Positions 33,464-42,282 of a DNA stretch of 56,461 nucleotides are shown here, piece by piece. Within the stretch, counting starts at the first letter, position 1. The number at the start of each line of letters is the position of its first letter. Source of the DNA: CAMQRS01 sp964370065. GTDB lineage: Bacteria > Bacillota_I > Bacilli_A > Erysipelotrichales > Erysipelotrichaceae. The translations under genes were made by a program, and so were the position numbers. The notes under the pieces were generated by a model, which worked only from the letters and a program-made list of their open reading frames with translations, had not been told where the DNA came from and made no database searches. The stretch covers positions 1 to 56,461 of the forward strand of contig CAYJGK010000009.1 in NCBI GenBank assembly GCA_964370065.1, read 5' to 3'.

Positions 33464-34732
33464 TTATATCCCATATAGGATACCCTCTTTTAAATGGGTT
33501 ATTTTAACTTTAATCACTCGATTTAAGCAAGACGCATCTAATTTTGCATAGACGCTTAAATACGTGCTCGTATGACCAAAAGCATAGCCATCTTTCATCG
33601 ACTCAAACAAAACTTCTACTTCTTGGTGAATCCATTGTTTTTTATACAATTCATATTGTGTTTTTGCGAATTCACTTATGAGTTTACAACGTTGTTTTTT
33701 AATTGTACCCGATAAGTGATTTATTATCTCACATGCTTTAGTACCATCCCTTTTTGAATACGGGAACACATGCGCAAAACTGAATTGTAAATCTGCAAAG
33801 TTAGATTTAGTTTCTTCAAATTGCACATCACTTTCGTTAGGAAATCCTAAAATAATATCAGTACTTATCGATATATAAGGTATTAAACTGCGAATATACA
33901 TTAATTTTTCTTTAAATTGATGTATAGTATAAGGTCGATTCATAGCATTTAAAGTTTGATCGCAACAACTTTGTACAGGAATATGTAGATGTTTTGCAAT
34001 CTTATCTTCCATTTTCATGAAGTGTAAGAATTCATCTGTTAATTCATTCATTTCAATGCTTGAAATGCGTACTCTTAATAAACCTTCGATATTTACTAGC
34101 TCCTTTAACAGTGTTAATAAATCATAACCTAAATCACGTCCATAACGACCTGTATGAATACCAGAAAGCACAATTTCTTTATGCCCATTATTCACTAACT
34201 CGTTGGCTTGTGCAATAACTTTTTCTTTTTCTAATGAACGCTCTTTACCCCTAGCAAACGGAATAATACAATAACTACAAAATTGATTACAACCATCTTG
34301 TATTTTTAGAAATGCTCTTGTCTGTCTTGCAAATGATGTAACCTTTAATTCTTCAAAAGTGGCATCATTCAAATCATGCACTTGATTCATTTGGGTATGA
34401 TTATGAAAACTTTCATGAATTAGTGTTGCTAAGCGATCTTTATTTTGACTCCCAATCAATAAATCTACTTCTAATTGCATAGCATTTGTTTGTATTAAAC
34501 ATCCCACTACACAAATAAATGCATCAGGATTATTTTTTTTTGCTTGATTGATCTTCTGCTTACTTTTACTAGCAGCTGTATTAGTAACTGCACAAGTATT
34601 AATAATATATATATCTGCTACTTCCTTAAAGTCAATTTGGGTATATCCTTTTTGAAGTAATTGTTGTACATACGCTTCACTTTCAAATGTATTCACTTTA
34701 CATCCTAGCGTAGCGATTGCAAATTTTGGCAT
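33464..34732 (-). CDS. mtaB: tRNA t6A37 methylthiotransferase MtaB
   Basis: MtaB adds a methylthio group to t6A37 of ANN-decoding tRNAs. The 422-residue protein has the MTTase N-domain (TLGCKVNTFES, with further cysteines in INTCAV and VVGCLIQ), the radical SAM motif CNQFCSYC near residue 142, and a short TRAM-like C-terminus. The NTFES motif distinguishes it from MiaB (NxxDS) and RimO. It follows rsmE by 15 bases, as in Bacillus yqeU-yqeV. Confidence 0.92.
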   Translation of the reverse strand: MPKFAIATLGCKVNTFESEAYVQQLLQKGYTQIDFKEVADIYIINTCAVTNTAASKSKQKINQAKKNNPDAFICVVGCLIQTNAMQLEVDLLIGSQNKDRLATLIHESFHNHTQMNQVHDLNDATFEELKVTSFARQTRAFLKIQDGCNQFCSYCIIPFARGKERSLEKEKVIAQANELVNNGHKEIVLSGIHTGRYGRDLGYDLLTLLKELVNIEGLLRVRISSIEMNELTDEFLHFMKMEDKIAKHLHIPVQSCCDQTLNAMNRPYTIHQFKEKLMYIRSLIPYISISTDIILGFPNESDVQFEETKSNFADLQFSFAHVFPYSKRDGTKACEIINHLSGTIKKQRCKLISEFAKTQYELYKKQWIHQEVEVLFESMKDGYAFGHTSTYLSVYAKLDASCLNRVIKVKITHLKEGILYGI

Positions 34733-34747
34733 AAATAACTCCTATTT

Positions 34748-35476
34748 CTATTTTGTTTCATAATGATATTGTGTCAAGTTCACAACCATCATCGCAGCTG
34801 TTTCAGCGCGTAAGATACGTTGTCCTAAAGAAACACAATGAAACTCTTCCTCTACTAACTGTTGGATTTCCAATTCGGAAAACCCACCTTCACTCCCGAT
34901 TACAAAAGTAATGGTTTCAATGTCTGGATACTGTGTTAATGTGTGCTTAATATGATTAGCAATAACTTGTACATCTTCATATGCAACAATGTTTAATTCC
35001 GATTTATATTGTTTAATATCCTTAAATTTAATAGGTGCATAAACTTGGACTAAATCATTACGCTTACATTGTTCACAAGCTTCTAAAGCAATTTTATTAT
35101 ATCGTTCTAATTTTTTTGTGTCATTAGCATCCACTTTAACAATTGTTCTAGAACTAATCATAGGTACAATTTCATGCACCCCTAATTCACAGCATTTTTG
35201 AATTAAAAAATCCCACTTATCTTTTTTAATCATTCCCTGAATTAATCTGATTTTAACACTTGAATCGATATTGTCTAATGTTTTAAATACCTTTGCATAT
35301 GCTTTTTGATCAAGATATTGAATATGCGCTAAAAAAGGATTTTGATTAATATCGACTAATTTTACTACACTATCACTTTTCATACGCAGTACCCGCATAA
35401 TATGATGTTCTTGTTTTTCATCAAATGTGATAGTGTCGTTTACTTCTATATTTTTATTTATAAAATATTGTTGCAT
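34748..35476 (-). CDS. rsmE: 16S rRNA (uracil-1498-N3)-methyltransferase
   Basis: RsmE is a SPOUT methyltransferase acting on 16S rRNA in the assembled 30S subunit. The 242-residue protein has an N-terminal PUA-like domain and the knotted SAM-binding motif FVIGSEGGFSELE near residue 192, then SLGQRILRAETA. It starts an operon with mtaB and murE. AAAGGAG precedes the ATG. Confidence 0.93.
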   Translation of the reverse strand: MQQYFINKNIEVNDTITFDEKQEHHIMRVLRMKSDSVVKLVDINQNPFLAHIQYLDQKAYAKVFKTLDNIDSSVKIRLIQGMIKKDKWDFLIQKCCELGVHEIVPMISSRTIVKVDANDTKKLERYNKIALEACEQCKRNDLVQVYAPIKFKDIKQYKSELNIVAYEDVQVIANHIKHTLTQYPDIETITFVIGSEGGFSELEIQQLVEEEFHCVSLGQRILRAETAAMMVVNLTQYHYETK

Positions 35477-35547
35477 AACTAACTCCTTTTTTATGGTATA
35501 CTCCTATATTTTAAGGGAAATCATATGTTTTGTAAACAATTATAAAA

Positions 35548-35576
35548 ATGATGAATTACACATAGTAATTCATCAT
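35548..35576 (-). terminator. Terminator of rluB
   Basis: ATGATGAATTA (35548-35558) and TAATTCATCAT (35566-35576) form a perfect 11-bp stem, followed on the minus strand by TTTTT. Confidence 0.85.
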
Positions 35577-35579
35577 CTA

Positions 35580-36320
35580 TTATCGATTCGTTTCTAATTT
35601 CCCAGTCGTTGCAAATTGCTTTAATAATTTAACTTCATATGGTTTTAAAATACGGTAAGCACCTTGTGGCAAATCATCCACTGTAATCATCCCAAATTGT
35701 TTACGATGTAAACGAGTAACTTTATAACCAAATGCTTCCATCATACGTTTAATTTGTCTATTTCTACCTTCTGTAATCGTTAAATCTAAAGACATTTGGT
35801 TTTTTTCAACATCTTTTTCCTTAATTTTATATTTAGCTGGCAACGTTTTGACACCATCGTCTAAAATGACTCCACTTTGTAGTTGCTTCATATGCTCTAC
35901 TTTTAATAAACCATTGATTGTTAGATTATATTTTTTTGGTAAATGATAAGCAGGATGTGTCATCATGTTAGCAAATTCGCCATCGTTTGTTAATAACAAA
36001 ACACCGCTAGTATCGTAATCTAAACGACCAACAGTAAAAATTCTTTCTTTACAAGGTATTAATGAAACCACTGTAGTACGATCGAACTCATCATCACTTG
36101 TACACATCGATTTCTTAGGTTTGTTCATTACAAAATAAACTTTATTTTCTTTTTCAATCGCTTTACCATCTACTGTGATGTAGTCACCTTTTTTCACTTT
36201 ATATCCTTGTTCTTTTAACACTTCTCCATTTACACTTACTCTACCTTGGTTGATTAATTCTTCAACTTTTCTTCTAGAAGCCACCCCAGCTTGTGCAATT
36301 ACTTTTTGTATTCTTTCCAT
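35580..36320 (-). CDS. rluB: rRNA pseudouridine synthase RluB-like
   Basis: A RsuA/RluB-family pseudouridine synthase. The 246-residue protein has an N-terminal S4 RNA-binding domain (RIQKVIAQAGVASRRKVEEL) and the catalytic motif GRLDYDTSGVLLLTNDG with the nucleophilic Asp near residue 99, plus ITEGRNRQIKRMMEA. It probably modifies 23S rRNA, as the scpA-scpB-rluB order matches Bacillus. It stands 87 bases after scpB with a terminator between. Confidence 0.9.
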   Translation of the reverse strand: MERIQKVIAQAGVASRRKVEELINQGRVSVNGEVLKEQGYKVKKGDYITVDGKAIEKENKVYFVMNKPKKSMCTSDDEFDRTTVVSLIPCKERIFTVGRLDYDTSGVLLLTNDGEFANMMTHPAYHLPKKYNLTINGLLKVEHMKQLQSGVILDDGVKTLPAKYKIKEKDVEKNQMSLDLTITEGRNRQIKRMMEAFGYKVTRLHRKQFGMITVDDLPQGAYRILKPYEVKLLKQFATTGKLETNR

Positions 36321-36386
36321 AAAATCACCACTTTCGTAAACCTATTTTATCGTATTCACATTAGAAATGAAAGCACTAGTTAAAAA

Positions 36387-36406
36387 AAGATGCGTTTTCT
36401 CATCTT
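36387..36406 (-). terminator. Terminator of scpAB
   Basis: AAGATG (minus, 36406-36401) pairs with CATCTT (36392-36387), followed by TTTTT. It begins one base past the scpB stop. Confidence 0.75.
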
Positions 36407-36407
36407 C

Positions 36408-36947
36408 TTAATCTTGTGTGTCAAATAGGTTTTGCATTACTTCTTGATGCACTTCTTTTATTTCAGGTAATTCTTTTAAGCTTTGTAATTTAAAAGAATC
36501 CATAAATTCAGTTGTTACTTCATATAAAAATGGGCGACCTGGAGCATCGCTTCGCCCACATTCTTTAATTAAGGAACGAGCCATTAATTTACGAATCATC
36601 ATATCGCAACCAACACCTCGTATCTCTTCTACTTCTACTCTAGTAATCGGTTGCTTATAAGCAATAATCGCTAATGTTTCTAATGCAGCTCCGGATAAAG
36701 TCGCCATTTTGTTAGATGAAAATAAACGTTCCGCATAAGGATAAATGATTTCTTTTGTGACAAATTTATACTTTCCTCCAAAATGAACTAATTCTATTCC
36801 ATGGTCTTCTTCTAAAAATTCATTCATCATTTGATTAATATTTTTTTCTAAGCTTTCTTCACTTATTTCTAAAGCGTCACAAAGTTGGTTACTAGTTAGT
36901 CCTTCATCACCACTTAAAAACAGTAAGCCTTCTAATATTTTACGCAA
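36408..36947 (-). CDS. scpB: Segregation and condensation protein B
   Basis: ScpB bridges the SMC kleisin complex that compacts chromosomes. The 179-residue protein has two winged-helix domains, with EGLLFLSGDEGLT at the N-terminus and ALETLAIIAYKQPITRVEVEEIRG in the middle. It starts at a TTG (36947), supported by AAGGAGG eight bases upstream, inside the end of scpA (overlap of 8 bases). Confidence 0.93.
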   Translation of the reverse strand: MRKILEGLLFLSGDEGLTSNQLCDALEISEESLEKNINQMMNEFLEEDHGIELVHFGGKYKFVTKEIIYPYAERLFSSNKMATLSGAALETLAIIAYKQPITRVEVEEIRGVGCDMMIRKLMARSLIKECGRSDAPGRPFLYEVTTEFMDSFKLQSLKELPEIKEVHQEVMQNLFDTQD

Positions 36948-37680
36948 AATCGCTTCCTCCTTTATTCATCCATATAACATCTTGATCATCAATATAAAAG
37001 TTAAGCACTCCTCTTTTGATTAAGTCCAATATCGATAAAAATGTAACAATAACCATATGCAGACTATCACAGTCATTACATAAATCTTCAAATGATAGTT
37101 TTGTTTCCATATCTTCAATTTTTAATTTTATTTGCTTTAAGCGTTCATCCAGTGACAATTCATTCACTTGCATTGTTGTTTCCGGAATGGTTTCTAGGGA
37201 AATGCGGCGAATTACTCGATTCATCGCTTTAATTAAATCATATGGATTACCAGCGAACTCATTTTCATGCACTATTTGCGTCCACTTATTGGTTTCATCA
37301 CTTTGCGGTTTACTCATTAATTTTTGGCGTTCTTCATATTTCACTTGAAACGCTTCACTTACTTGCTTAAATTTTTGATATTCTAATAACCTTTGCACTA
37401 ACCGTTCTCTTTGATCTTCTTCATATACTTCTTCTACAACTACCTCTTCTTTCGGTAGAAGCTTTTTACTCTTATATTCAATTAGTCCTGCTAGTTCACT
37501 TAGAAATTCACTAGCCACCTCAAGATGCATCGATTGCATAGCATTTAAATACGCTAAATACTGATCACATAATAAACTCATATCCAAATCGAATAAATCC
37601 AACTTGTTTTCTTTAATTAAGTGTAGCATTAAATCTAAAGGGCCTTCAAATTTATCTTCTACATTCACTTTAAATTCCAT
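36940..37680 (-). CDS. scpA: Segregation and condensation protein A
   Basis: ScpA is the kleisin that closes the SMC ring. The 246-residue protein begins FKVNVEDKFEGPLDLMLHLI, the family hallmark, with SELAGLIEYKSKKLLP following and a winged helix at the C-terminus (IVTFLSILDLIKRGVL). AGGTGA precedes the ATG. It forms a two-gene operon with scpB. Confidence 0.95.
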   Translation of the reverse strand: MEFKVNVEDKFEGPLDLMLHLIKENKLDLFDLDMSLLCDQYLAYLNAMQSMHLEVASEFLSELAGLIEYKSKKLLPKEEVVVEEVYEEDQRERLVQRLLEYQKFKQVSEAFQVKYEERQKLMSKPQSDETNKWTQIVHENEFAGNPYDLIKAMNRVIRRISLETIPETTMQVNELSLDERLKQIKLKIEDMETKLSFEDLCNDCDSLHMVIVTFLSILDLIKRGVLNFYIDDQDVIWMNKGGSDFA

Positions 37681-37718
37681 ACAATCACCTCACTTTAAAT
37701 ATTATACATGATTTAGAA

Positions 37719-37751
37719 AGGTGTGAAAAGAACTAATTCTTGTCACACCTT
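37719..37751 (-). terminator. Terminator of rbgA-rnhB
   Basis: AAGGTGTG (minus strand from 37751) pairs with CACACCTT (37726-37719), with an internal AAGAA/TTCTT stem. The rnhB stop codon (37752-37750) falls at the base of the hairpin. Confidence 0.75.
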
Positions 37752-38379
37752 ATTGTAAATCAAACTGTAATTGTTTTTGTAATTGTTTTTGTACAGGTGC
37801 ATAACTTCTTCTATGGATTTCTAATACACCAAATGTTTCTAACGCTTCTAAATGTTTTTTTGTAGGATATCCTTTATGATTTTTAAAACCATATTCAGGA
37901 AATTGCAAATCATAATCATACATAATTTGATCTCGTGTTACCTTCGCTAAAATGCTCGCTGCTGCAATGCTTACGCTTAATGTATCACCTTTTACCAAAG
38001 AAAAGGTAGGAAGCGAAATATTTGGTAATGGCATAGCATCGGATAACACACTATCGCATACGGGACATTCCAACACTATTTTTTCCATTGTTTTTTGAGT
38101 AGCTCGATAAATATTAAATTCATCTATATAAACCGGATCTACGATTTCAATCTTATAATAGAGAGCATCATTCATAATTTCTTTAAATAATTGTAACCTT
38201 TTCTTTTCACTTACTTTTTTTGAATCATAAATGAATTCATGTGTATACCCTTTAGGGAAAATGACACCAGCTACTACTAAAGGACCTGCTATAGGACCAC
38301 GTCCAGCTTCATCTAAACCAATTACCATTGTTTTTTCTTGTGAATAAAATATTTCTTCATGCTTATTCAAACATTTCAC
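37750..38379 (-). CDS. rnhB: Ribonuclease HII
   Basis: RnhB cleaves RNA in RNA-DNA hybrids and single ribonucleotides in DNA. The catalytic Asp-Glu pair is in GLDEAGRGPIAGPLVVAG, with YDSKKVSEKKR, SIAAASILAKVTRD and the C-terminal GYPTKKH motif. The start is uncertain: GTG 38379 (209 aa) follows GGGAGA at good spacing, while an ATG at 38415 would overlap rbgA more deeply without a ribosome site. With GTG the overlap with rbgA is 17 bases. The rbgA-rnhB order matches Bacillus. Confidence 0.9.
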   Translation of the reverse strand: MKCLNKHEEIFYSQEKTMVIGLDEAGRGPIAGPLVVAGVIFPKGYTHEFIYDSKKVSEKKRLQLFKEIMNDALYYKIEIVDPVYIDEFNIYRATQKTMEKIVLECPVCDSVLSDAMPLPNISLPTFSLVKGDTLSVSIAAASILAKVTRDQIMYDYDLQFPEYGFKNHKGYPTKKHLEALETFGVLEIHRRSYAPVQKQLQKQLQFDLQ

Positions 38380-39295
38380 TAGTTTTCTCCCATGTAATTT
38401 GACCAAACTTATCATTTCTTATTTCTTTCATAAATGTATCAATAACCCGCTTCATATCTACTTCATTTCCTTTTAAAATATATCCTTTTTTTATACCAAA
38501 TGATTGAAATAATTTGAAATTATTATCCATTAATTCCACACCATAATGTTTAATTAAGCGTTCTGGGTAATATTTTTTCAAATACTTTAAAGCGAAATAA
38601 GCAATTTCATCTAACGGTAATACTTGATCATTAATAGCACCCGTAATTGCTAACATCATACCTACATGTTCATCTTCAAACTTTGGCCATAACACTCCTG
38701 GAGTATCCAGTAATTCTAGTTCGCTAGACATTTTAACCCATTGTAAAGCACGAGTGACACCAGGTCGATCGCCTGTAATAGTTGCTTTTTTATTTGCTAA
38801 TCGATTAATTAAAGTTGATTTACCTACATTAGGGACTCCACAAACCATAGCACGAATTGCTCTTGGTTTCATTCCTTTTCGAATTTGTCGTTCAATTTTA
38901 GCTTTCATCAACTCTTTTGAAGCACTTAAAATCGCTTTCTTCACATTATCTTGTAAAATATTTAGAGTAATAATATATGTTTGTTCATTTTGTAGTTCTT
39001 TCATCCACTTTTTAGTTTCTTCAGGTTCTGCCTTATCTGTTTTAGTTAAAATAATTAACCTAGGTTTTTGTTGGATTAATTCATCAATTAAAGGATTACG
39101 TGATGCAAAAGGAATTCTAGCATCTCTCAACTCAATGACCATATCCACTAACTTTAATTTTTCTTGCATGCCACGTTTAGCTTTGGTCATGTGCCCAGGA
39201 AACCAGTTAATGTTTATTTGTACAGACGGTTTATCACTGGTCTCTTCACTTGCCTTTTTCGCTCTCTCTACCCTTTTTTTTTCCATTTTATTCAT
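38363..39295 (-). CDS. rbgA: Ribosome biogenesis GTPase RbgA (YlqF)
   Basis: RbgA is a circularly permuted GTPase needed for late 50S assembly. The 310-residue protein has the family hallmark NWFPGHMTKAKR, then the permuted order G4 (TKTDKAEP), G1 (GVPNVGKSTLINRL), G2 and G3 (DTPGVLWP), and a C-terminal RNA-binding helical domain. ATG 39295 follows GAGGTG. In related genomes it follows rplS and a signal peptidase gene; here about 10 kb of other DNA separates them. Confidence 0.94.
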   Translation of the reverse strand: MNKMEKKRVERAKKASEETSDKPSVQININWFPGHMTKAKRGMQEKLKLVDMVIELRDARIPFASRNPLIDELIQQKPRLIILTKTDKAEPEETKKWMKELQNEQTYIITLNILQDNVKKAILSASKELMKAKIERQIRKGMKPRAIRAMVCGVPNVGKSTLINRLANKKATITGDRPGVTRALQWVKMSSELELLDTPGVLWPKFEDEHVGMMLAITGAINDQVLPLDEIAYFALKYLKKYYPERLIKHYGVELMDNNFKLFQSFGIKKGYILKGNEVDMKRVIDTFMKEIRNDKFGQITWEKTSEMFE

Positions 39296-39448
39296 ACTCA
39301 ACACCTCGTTAATAATCATATTGTACTTCCTGTATTTCTTTGTGTATTATAGCATGACTTATCCATAAAATAAAGTTGATTATATATTCGACATAGGAAC
39401 TAGTTATCACGAAATATAATTATTGACAAAAAAAGATATCAATAAATA

Positions 39449-39467
39449 TCCACCAGCTTAGCTGGTG
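39449..39467. repeat. Hairpin at the 3' end of the IS200-type element
   Basis: CCACCAGC, TTA, GCTGGTGG: a perfect 8-bp GC-rich stem with a 3-base loop, conspicuous in this AT-rich DNA. It matches the subterminal hairpin expected for IS200/IS605 ends, which the transposase recognises; it may also act as a terminator. Confidence 0.7.
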
Positions 39468-39545
39468 GTTTTACATTTTCTCCTATAAGGCTCATGTTAC
39501 TAGCTGCGCTTACTGCGCGCATATAATCTGCCACTTGCGTTTTCT

Positions 39546-40071
39546 TTACTTGCTACCCTTAAAAGGCTCTTCTATATCCTGTGTTAATTGCTCGCTCATT
39601 CTATCTTCTTGTAGTTGATTTGCGATATATTCCTTTATCTTTTTTTGTATTCTTTCCTGTTTTATCTACATAATATCCGCTACACCAAAACTGTCGGTTC
39701 CTATACTTGTATTTCATACTTCTCCATCGCTCGTATATTTGTAGACTACTTTTACCTTTTAGGAACCCCATAAAACTTGAAACTGCAAGTATTGGTGGTA
39801 TCTCTATAAGCATTTGGATATGCTCTACACAAACCTCTGCTTCTATTATATTTACTCCTTTCCATCGACATAATTCCCTTAGTATCGCTCCTATTTCTAA
39901 TCTTTTTTCTCCATAAAATACCTTTCTTCTATATTTTGGTGCAAATACTACATGATACTTACAGTTCCACTTTGAATGTGATAAACTATGTGTATCATTT
40001 AATTGTGCTTTATTTACTTTTAAATGTCCTCCTTTTGATTCTTTCAAAAGGCTTTTTTTAAATACATACAT
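39546..40071 (-). pseudogene. tnpA: IS200-type transposase TnpA, frameshifted and active-site mutated
   Basis: The protein matches the small Y1 HUH transposases (SHSKWNCKYHVVFAPKYRRK, SSFMGFLKGKSSLQIYERW, FWCSGYYVD with the catalytic Tyr). The HUH motif reads HIQ in CVEHIQMLIEIP where HIH is expected, one base change from His. The frame breaks in an A7 run (39640-39646): with six A residues the protein would continue EYIANQLQEDRMSEQLTQDI to a stop at 39546-39548. The usual start near the NKAQLNDTHS sequence is GTA behind AGGAGG, so the start may also be lost. It should be inactive in cis. Confidence 0.85.
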
Positions 40072-40123
40072 CGCTAAAACTTCCTTTGTCCACCCGACTA
40101 TCTAGGGGCATTACATTATAAAA

Positions 40124-40155
40124 AAGCTATAAAATTGTAATCAACTTTATAGCTT
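40124..40155. repeat. Inverted repeat upstream of tnpA
   Basis: AAGCTATAAA (40124-40133) and TTTATAGCTT (40146-40155) are perfect 10-bp inverted repeats. They lie at the 5' side of the insertion sequence or serve as the terminator of an older gene. Confidence 0.5.
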
Positions 40156-40213
40156 GATAAGTCCTATTGGACACTAGGTTAGCTTCCAGCAACGCTAGAA
40201 TTTAAAAAACCGT

Positions 40214-41698
40214 TTATAATTCTTTAATATATTTTGTTTTTAATATTATTAAGCCTGCAAGCGATAGTATAGTTAATATACTATACACAACAATATTATC
40301 ACTAGTTTCAGGATTAATTGTTGTATTTGTTTCTGGCTCTTCATTTACTACTTTTTCTTGTATAGCGAAATTTGCTAATAAACTTTGACCATTTTCAAGA
40401 GTGATTTCTATATCATGTTTTCCTACTTCTAGATTTGATAGTAAGCTACTATCAAAAGTTAAAACAAGACTTCCATCAGAAAATTCAAAACCTGTAAAAA
40501 TTTCATTACCATCTATTGTAATTTTTTCTAATTTAAATAAATTATAGTCAAAATCATATTTTATAACTAATTTTTCTTCTGAATTTTTAATATATTCCTG
40601 GCTATTTCCTTCTATAGGAAATAGTGTTTTATCTACTGATGCAATTTCAATATTTATATCTTCAGAAATACTATTTACATTAATAGTAAATGTACTTGTA
40701 AAATCAACTAATTGCTCTACACCATTAACTTTAATAGAAGAGATTAGTTTATCAGTTAAAGCGGAAACTTTAATCGTTTGATTATCTCCTAAATCAAGGA
40801 CATATGAATTACTTGAAAGCGGAGATATTCCGCTGTCAGTATTAATATCGATAGTATACACTTCTATTCCTTTTACTATAACTTTTTCACTTACAACTGA
40901 ATTATAGTTTTTTTCATCAGCAGGTGTATAGGAAGCATAATAAGTATTATTACCTAATTTAATCACTGTGTCTGGACTATCCCAAGACCAATTTTCTGGT
41001 AAACTTACACTTGATAATTTTGTGCCCTCATTTGCACTTAATGATTTTTCTGCTAAAGTTTCAGTTCTTTTTTTAATTTCCCATCTAAACCATTTTGAAG
41101 TAGTACTTCCATCTTCCCATTTACTTGTAAATGAATTTTTTAATCCGACCAATGACCAGTAATCTCCAGCTTCTGTTGCACTTGTCTCACCTATTAGATT
41201 CAAATTATTTAAATCAAGATTTTTAAAATCTAGTGATTTTTCTGTGCCATCATAAACAAACTCAAGTTGAGAAACAGTTGGTATAGTATAAATCGTTTTA
41301 GGTGCTATTATTTCTAAATTAACTGGCATACTAATTTTTGTTCCATCTGTAAATGTCGCCGTAACTATATCTGAATACATGCCAACATCTAAATCTGTTG
41401 TAACTGGTGTAACTTCTAAATTTATTGCTTTTCCTGCCAATAACACCTCGTTAGGTTTCTTACTTGAATCACTAACATAAAATATTCCATTTTCAAATTT
41501 AAGACTTTCCAATGTATAATTTTTTTCGGTTTCATTGAAAAATAATACTCTCCTCGCGATTGCCGTGTTATCATAATTTTGTTCTGAACTCAGGTTAAGT
41601 ACTGTATATTCAAAATTCATTGCGTTAACATTTGTACTTGTAAACATAGTAATTAGACCTATAGCTAGAGTTATTAATATTTTTTCTAATTTTTTCAT
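40214..41698 (-). CDS. Sortase-anchored surface protein with Ig-like domains
   Basis: The 494-residue protein has a signal peptide (KKLEKILITLAIGLITMFTS, likely cut after VNA), several beta-rich modules and a C-terminal cell-wall sorting signal: NPETSDN, a hydrophobic helix (IVVYSILTILSLAGLIIL) and a basic KTKYIKEL tail. One module (LPENWSWDSPDTVIKLG, YYASYTPADEKNYNSV, about residues 228-265) belongs to the MBG/YDG-type Ig-like repeats of Gram-positive adhesins. It should be displayed on the wall by a sortase that accepts NPxTS-type signals; none is in the window. Ligand unknown. AGGAGG precedes the ATG. It is the only intact gene between the insertion sequence and the pseudogene cluster. Confidence 0.85.
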   Translation of the reverse strand: MKKLEKILITLAIGLITMFTSTNVNAMNFEYTVLNLSSEQNYDNTAIARRVLFFNETEKNYTLESLKFENGIFYVSDSSKKPNEVLLAGKAINLEVTPVTTDLDVGMYSDIVTATFTDGTKISMPVNLEIIAPKTIYTIPTVSQLEFVYDGTEKSLDFKNLDLNNLNLIGETSATEAGDYWSLVGLKNSFTSKWEDGSTTSKWFRWEIKKRTETLAEKSLSANEGTKLSSVSLPENWSWDSPDTVIKLGNNTYYASYTPADEKNYNSVVSEKVIVKGIEVYTIDINTDSGISPLSSNSYVLDLGDNQTIKVSALTDKLISSIKVNGVEQLVDFTSTFTINVNSISEDINIEIASVDKTLFPIEGNSQEYIKNSEEKLVIKYDFDYNLFKLEKITIDGNEIFTGFEFSDGSLVLTFDSSLLSNLEVGKHDIEITLENGQSLLANFAIQEKVVNEEPETNTTINPETSDNIVVYSILTILSLAGLIILKTKYIKEL

Positions 41699-41851
41699 AA
41701 AATCCTCCTATAATTATTGTACTATTATAATTTGATTTATTCAATCGAAATTATTTTAATTTACTTTTGTCTAAACCTTTAATCATAATCATTTAGTATA
41801 TTATAAAAAGAAACATCCTAATGCTATATCTTTAATATTAGGAGGGAGCTT

Positions 41852-42229
41852 ATGAAAGGAATAATGCATAATAGTCTGGAAGGTAACAACCACAAAACAA
41901 TTAAAATTTTATTTCAGCGTGAATAAAAAAAACAAACTGATCCTTCTTATGAAAATCATCGATTCGATAAAACAATAGACTTGTCGTTGTTTATAAAAGA
42001 ATATTGTATAGTTAATCTTATACATAGACATATGAATAAAATATTTTCAAGAAAGATATCAATTGAAATTGAAACTAGGATAATCGACTTATTTTCCTGA
42101 AAATATTATGACTTTAGCATTTCTCAATTTCATGAAATACTAAAGAATATAAACAATGCTTTTATTTCTTAGCCATCCTTGAAGATGATTTTAAAAGACA
42201 ATGGATATATCTCTAATTTTACCCATTAA
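41852..42229 (+). pseudogene. Unrecognised protein gene with three in-frame stop codons
   Basis: A 125-codon frame starts at ATG 41852 behind a good ribosome site (AGGAGGGAG) and runs to TAA 42227. It is interrupted by TAA (41924), TGA (42098) and TAG (42170) with no frameshift. Read through the stops, it encodes a charged, probably helical protein with stretches such as FIKEYCIVNLIHRHMNKIF and YYDFSISQFHEILKNINNAF. I do not recognise the family. It lies just before a broken MerR gene. Confidence 0.55.
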
Positions 42230-42282
42230 AAAAATCAAATTTATTTGGAAAGAAATGAATGTCAAAAGGAAAAACAAGGTGC

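Larger units (their letters stand above)
39430..40200 (-). mobile_element. Degenerate IS200/IS605-type insertion sequence
   Basis: The element includes a broken tnpA, a strong hairpin on the 3' side (39449-39467), and an inverted repeat plus other foldback sequence on the 5' side (40124-40190). IS200-type elements have hairpin ends, not terminal inverted repeats, and no target duplication, so the exact ends are approximate. It lies directly downstream of the rbgA start, at the edge of a 10-kb accessory region. No tnpB is present. Confidence 0.7.

Noticed and set aside
38754..39368. Long plus-strand frame (about 200 codons) opposite rbgA
   Set aside because: The reverse strand encodes all GTPase motifs of RbgA; the antisense frame is Ser/Leu/Ile-rich noise.
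39640..39646. Programmed frameshift in the A7 run of tnpA
   Set aside because: IS200-type transposases are not known to need frameshifting, and the active site is mutated as well, so decay is simpler.
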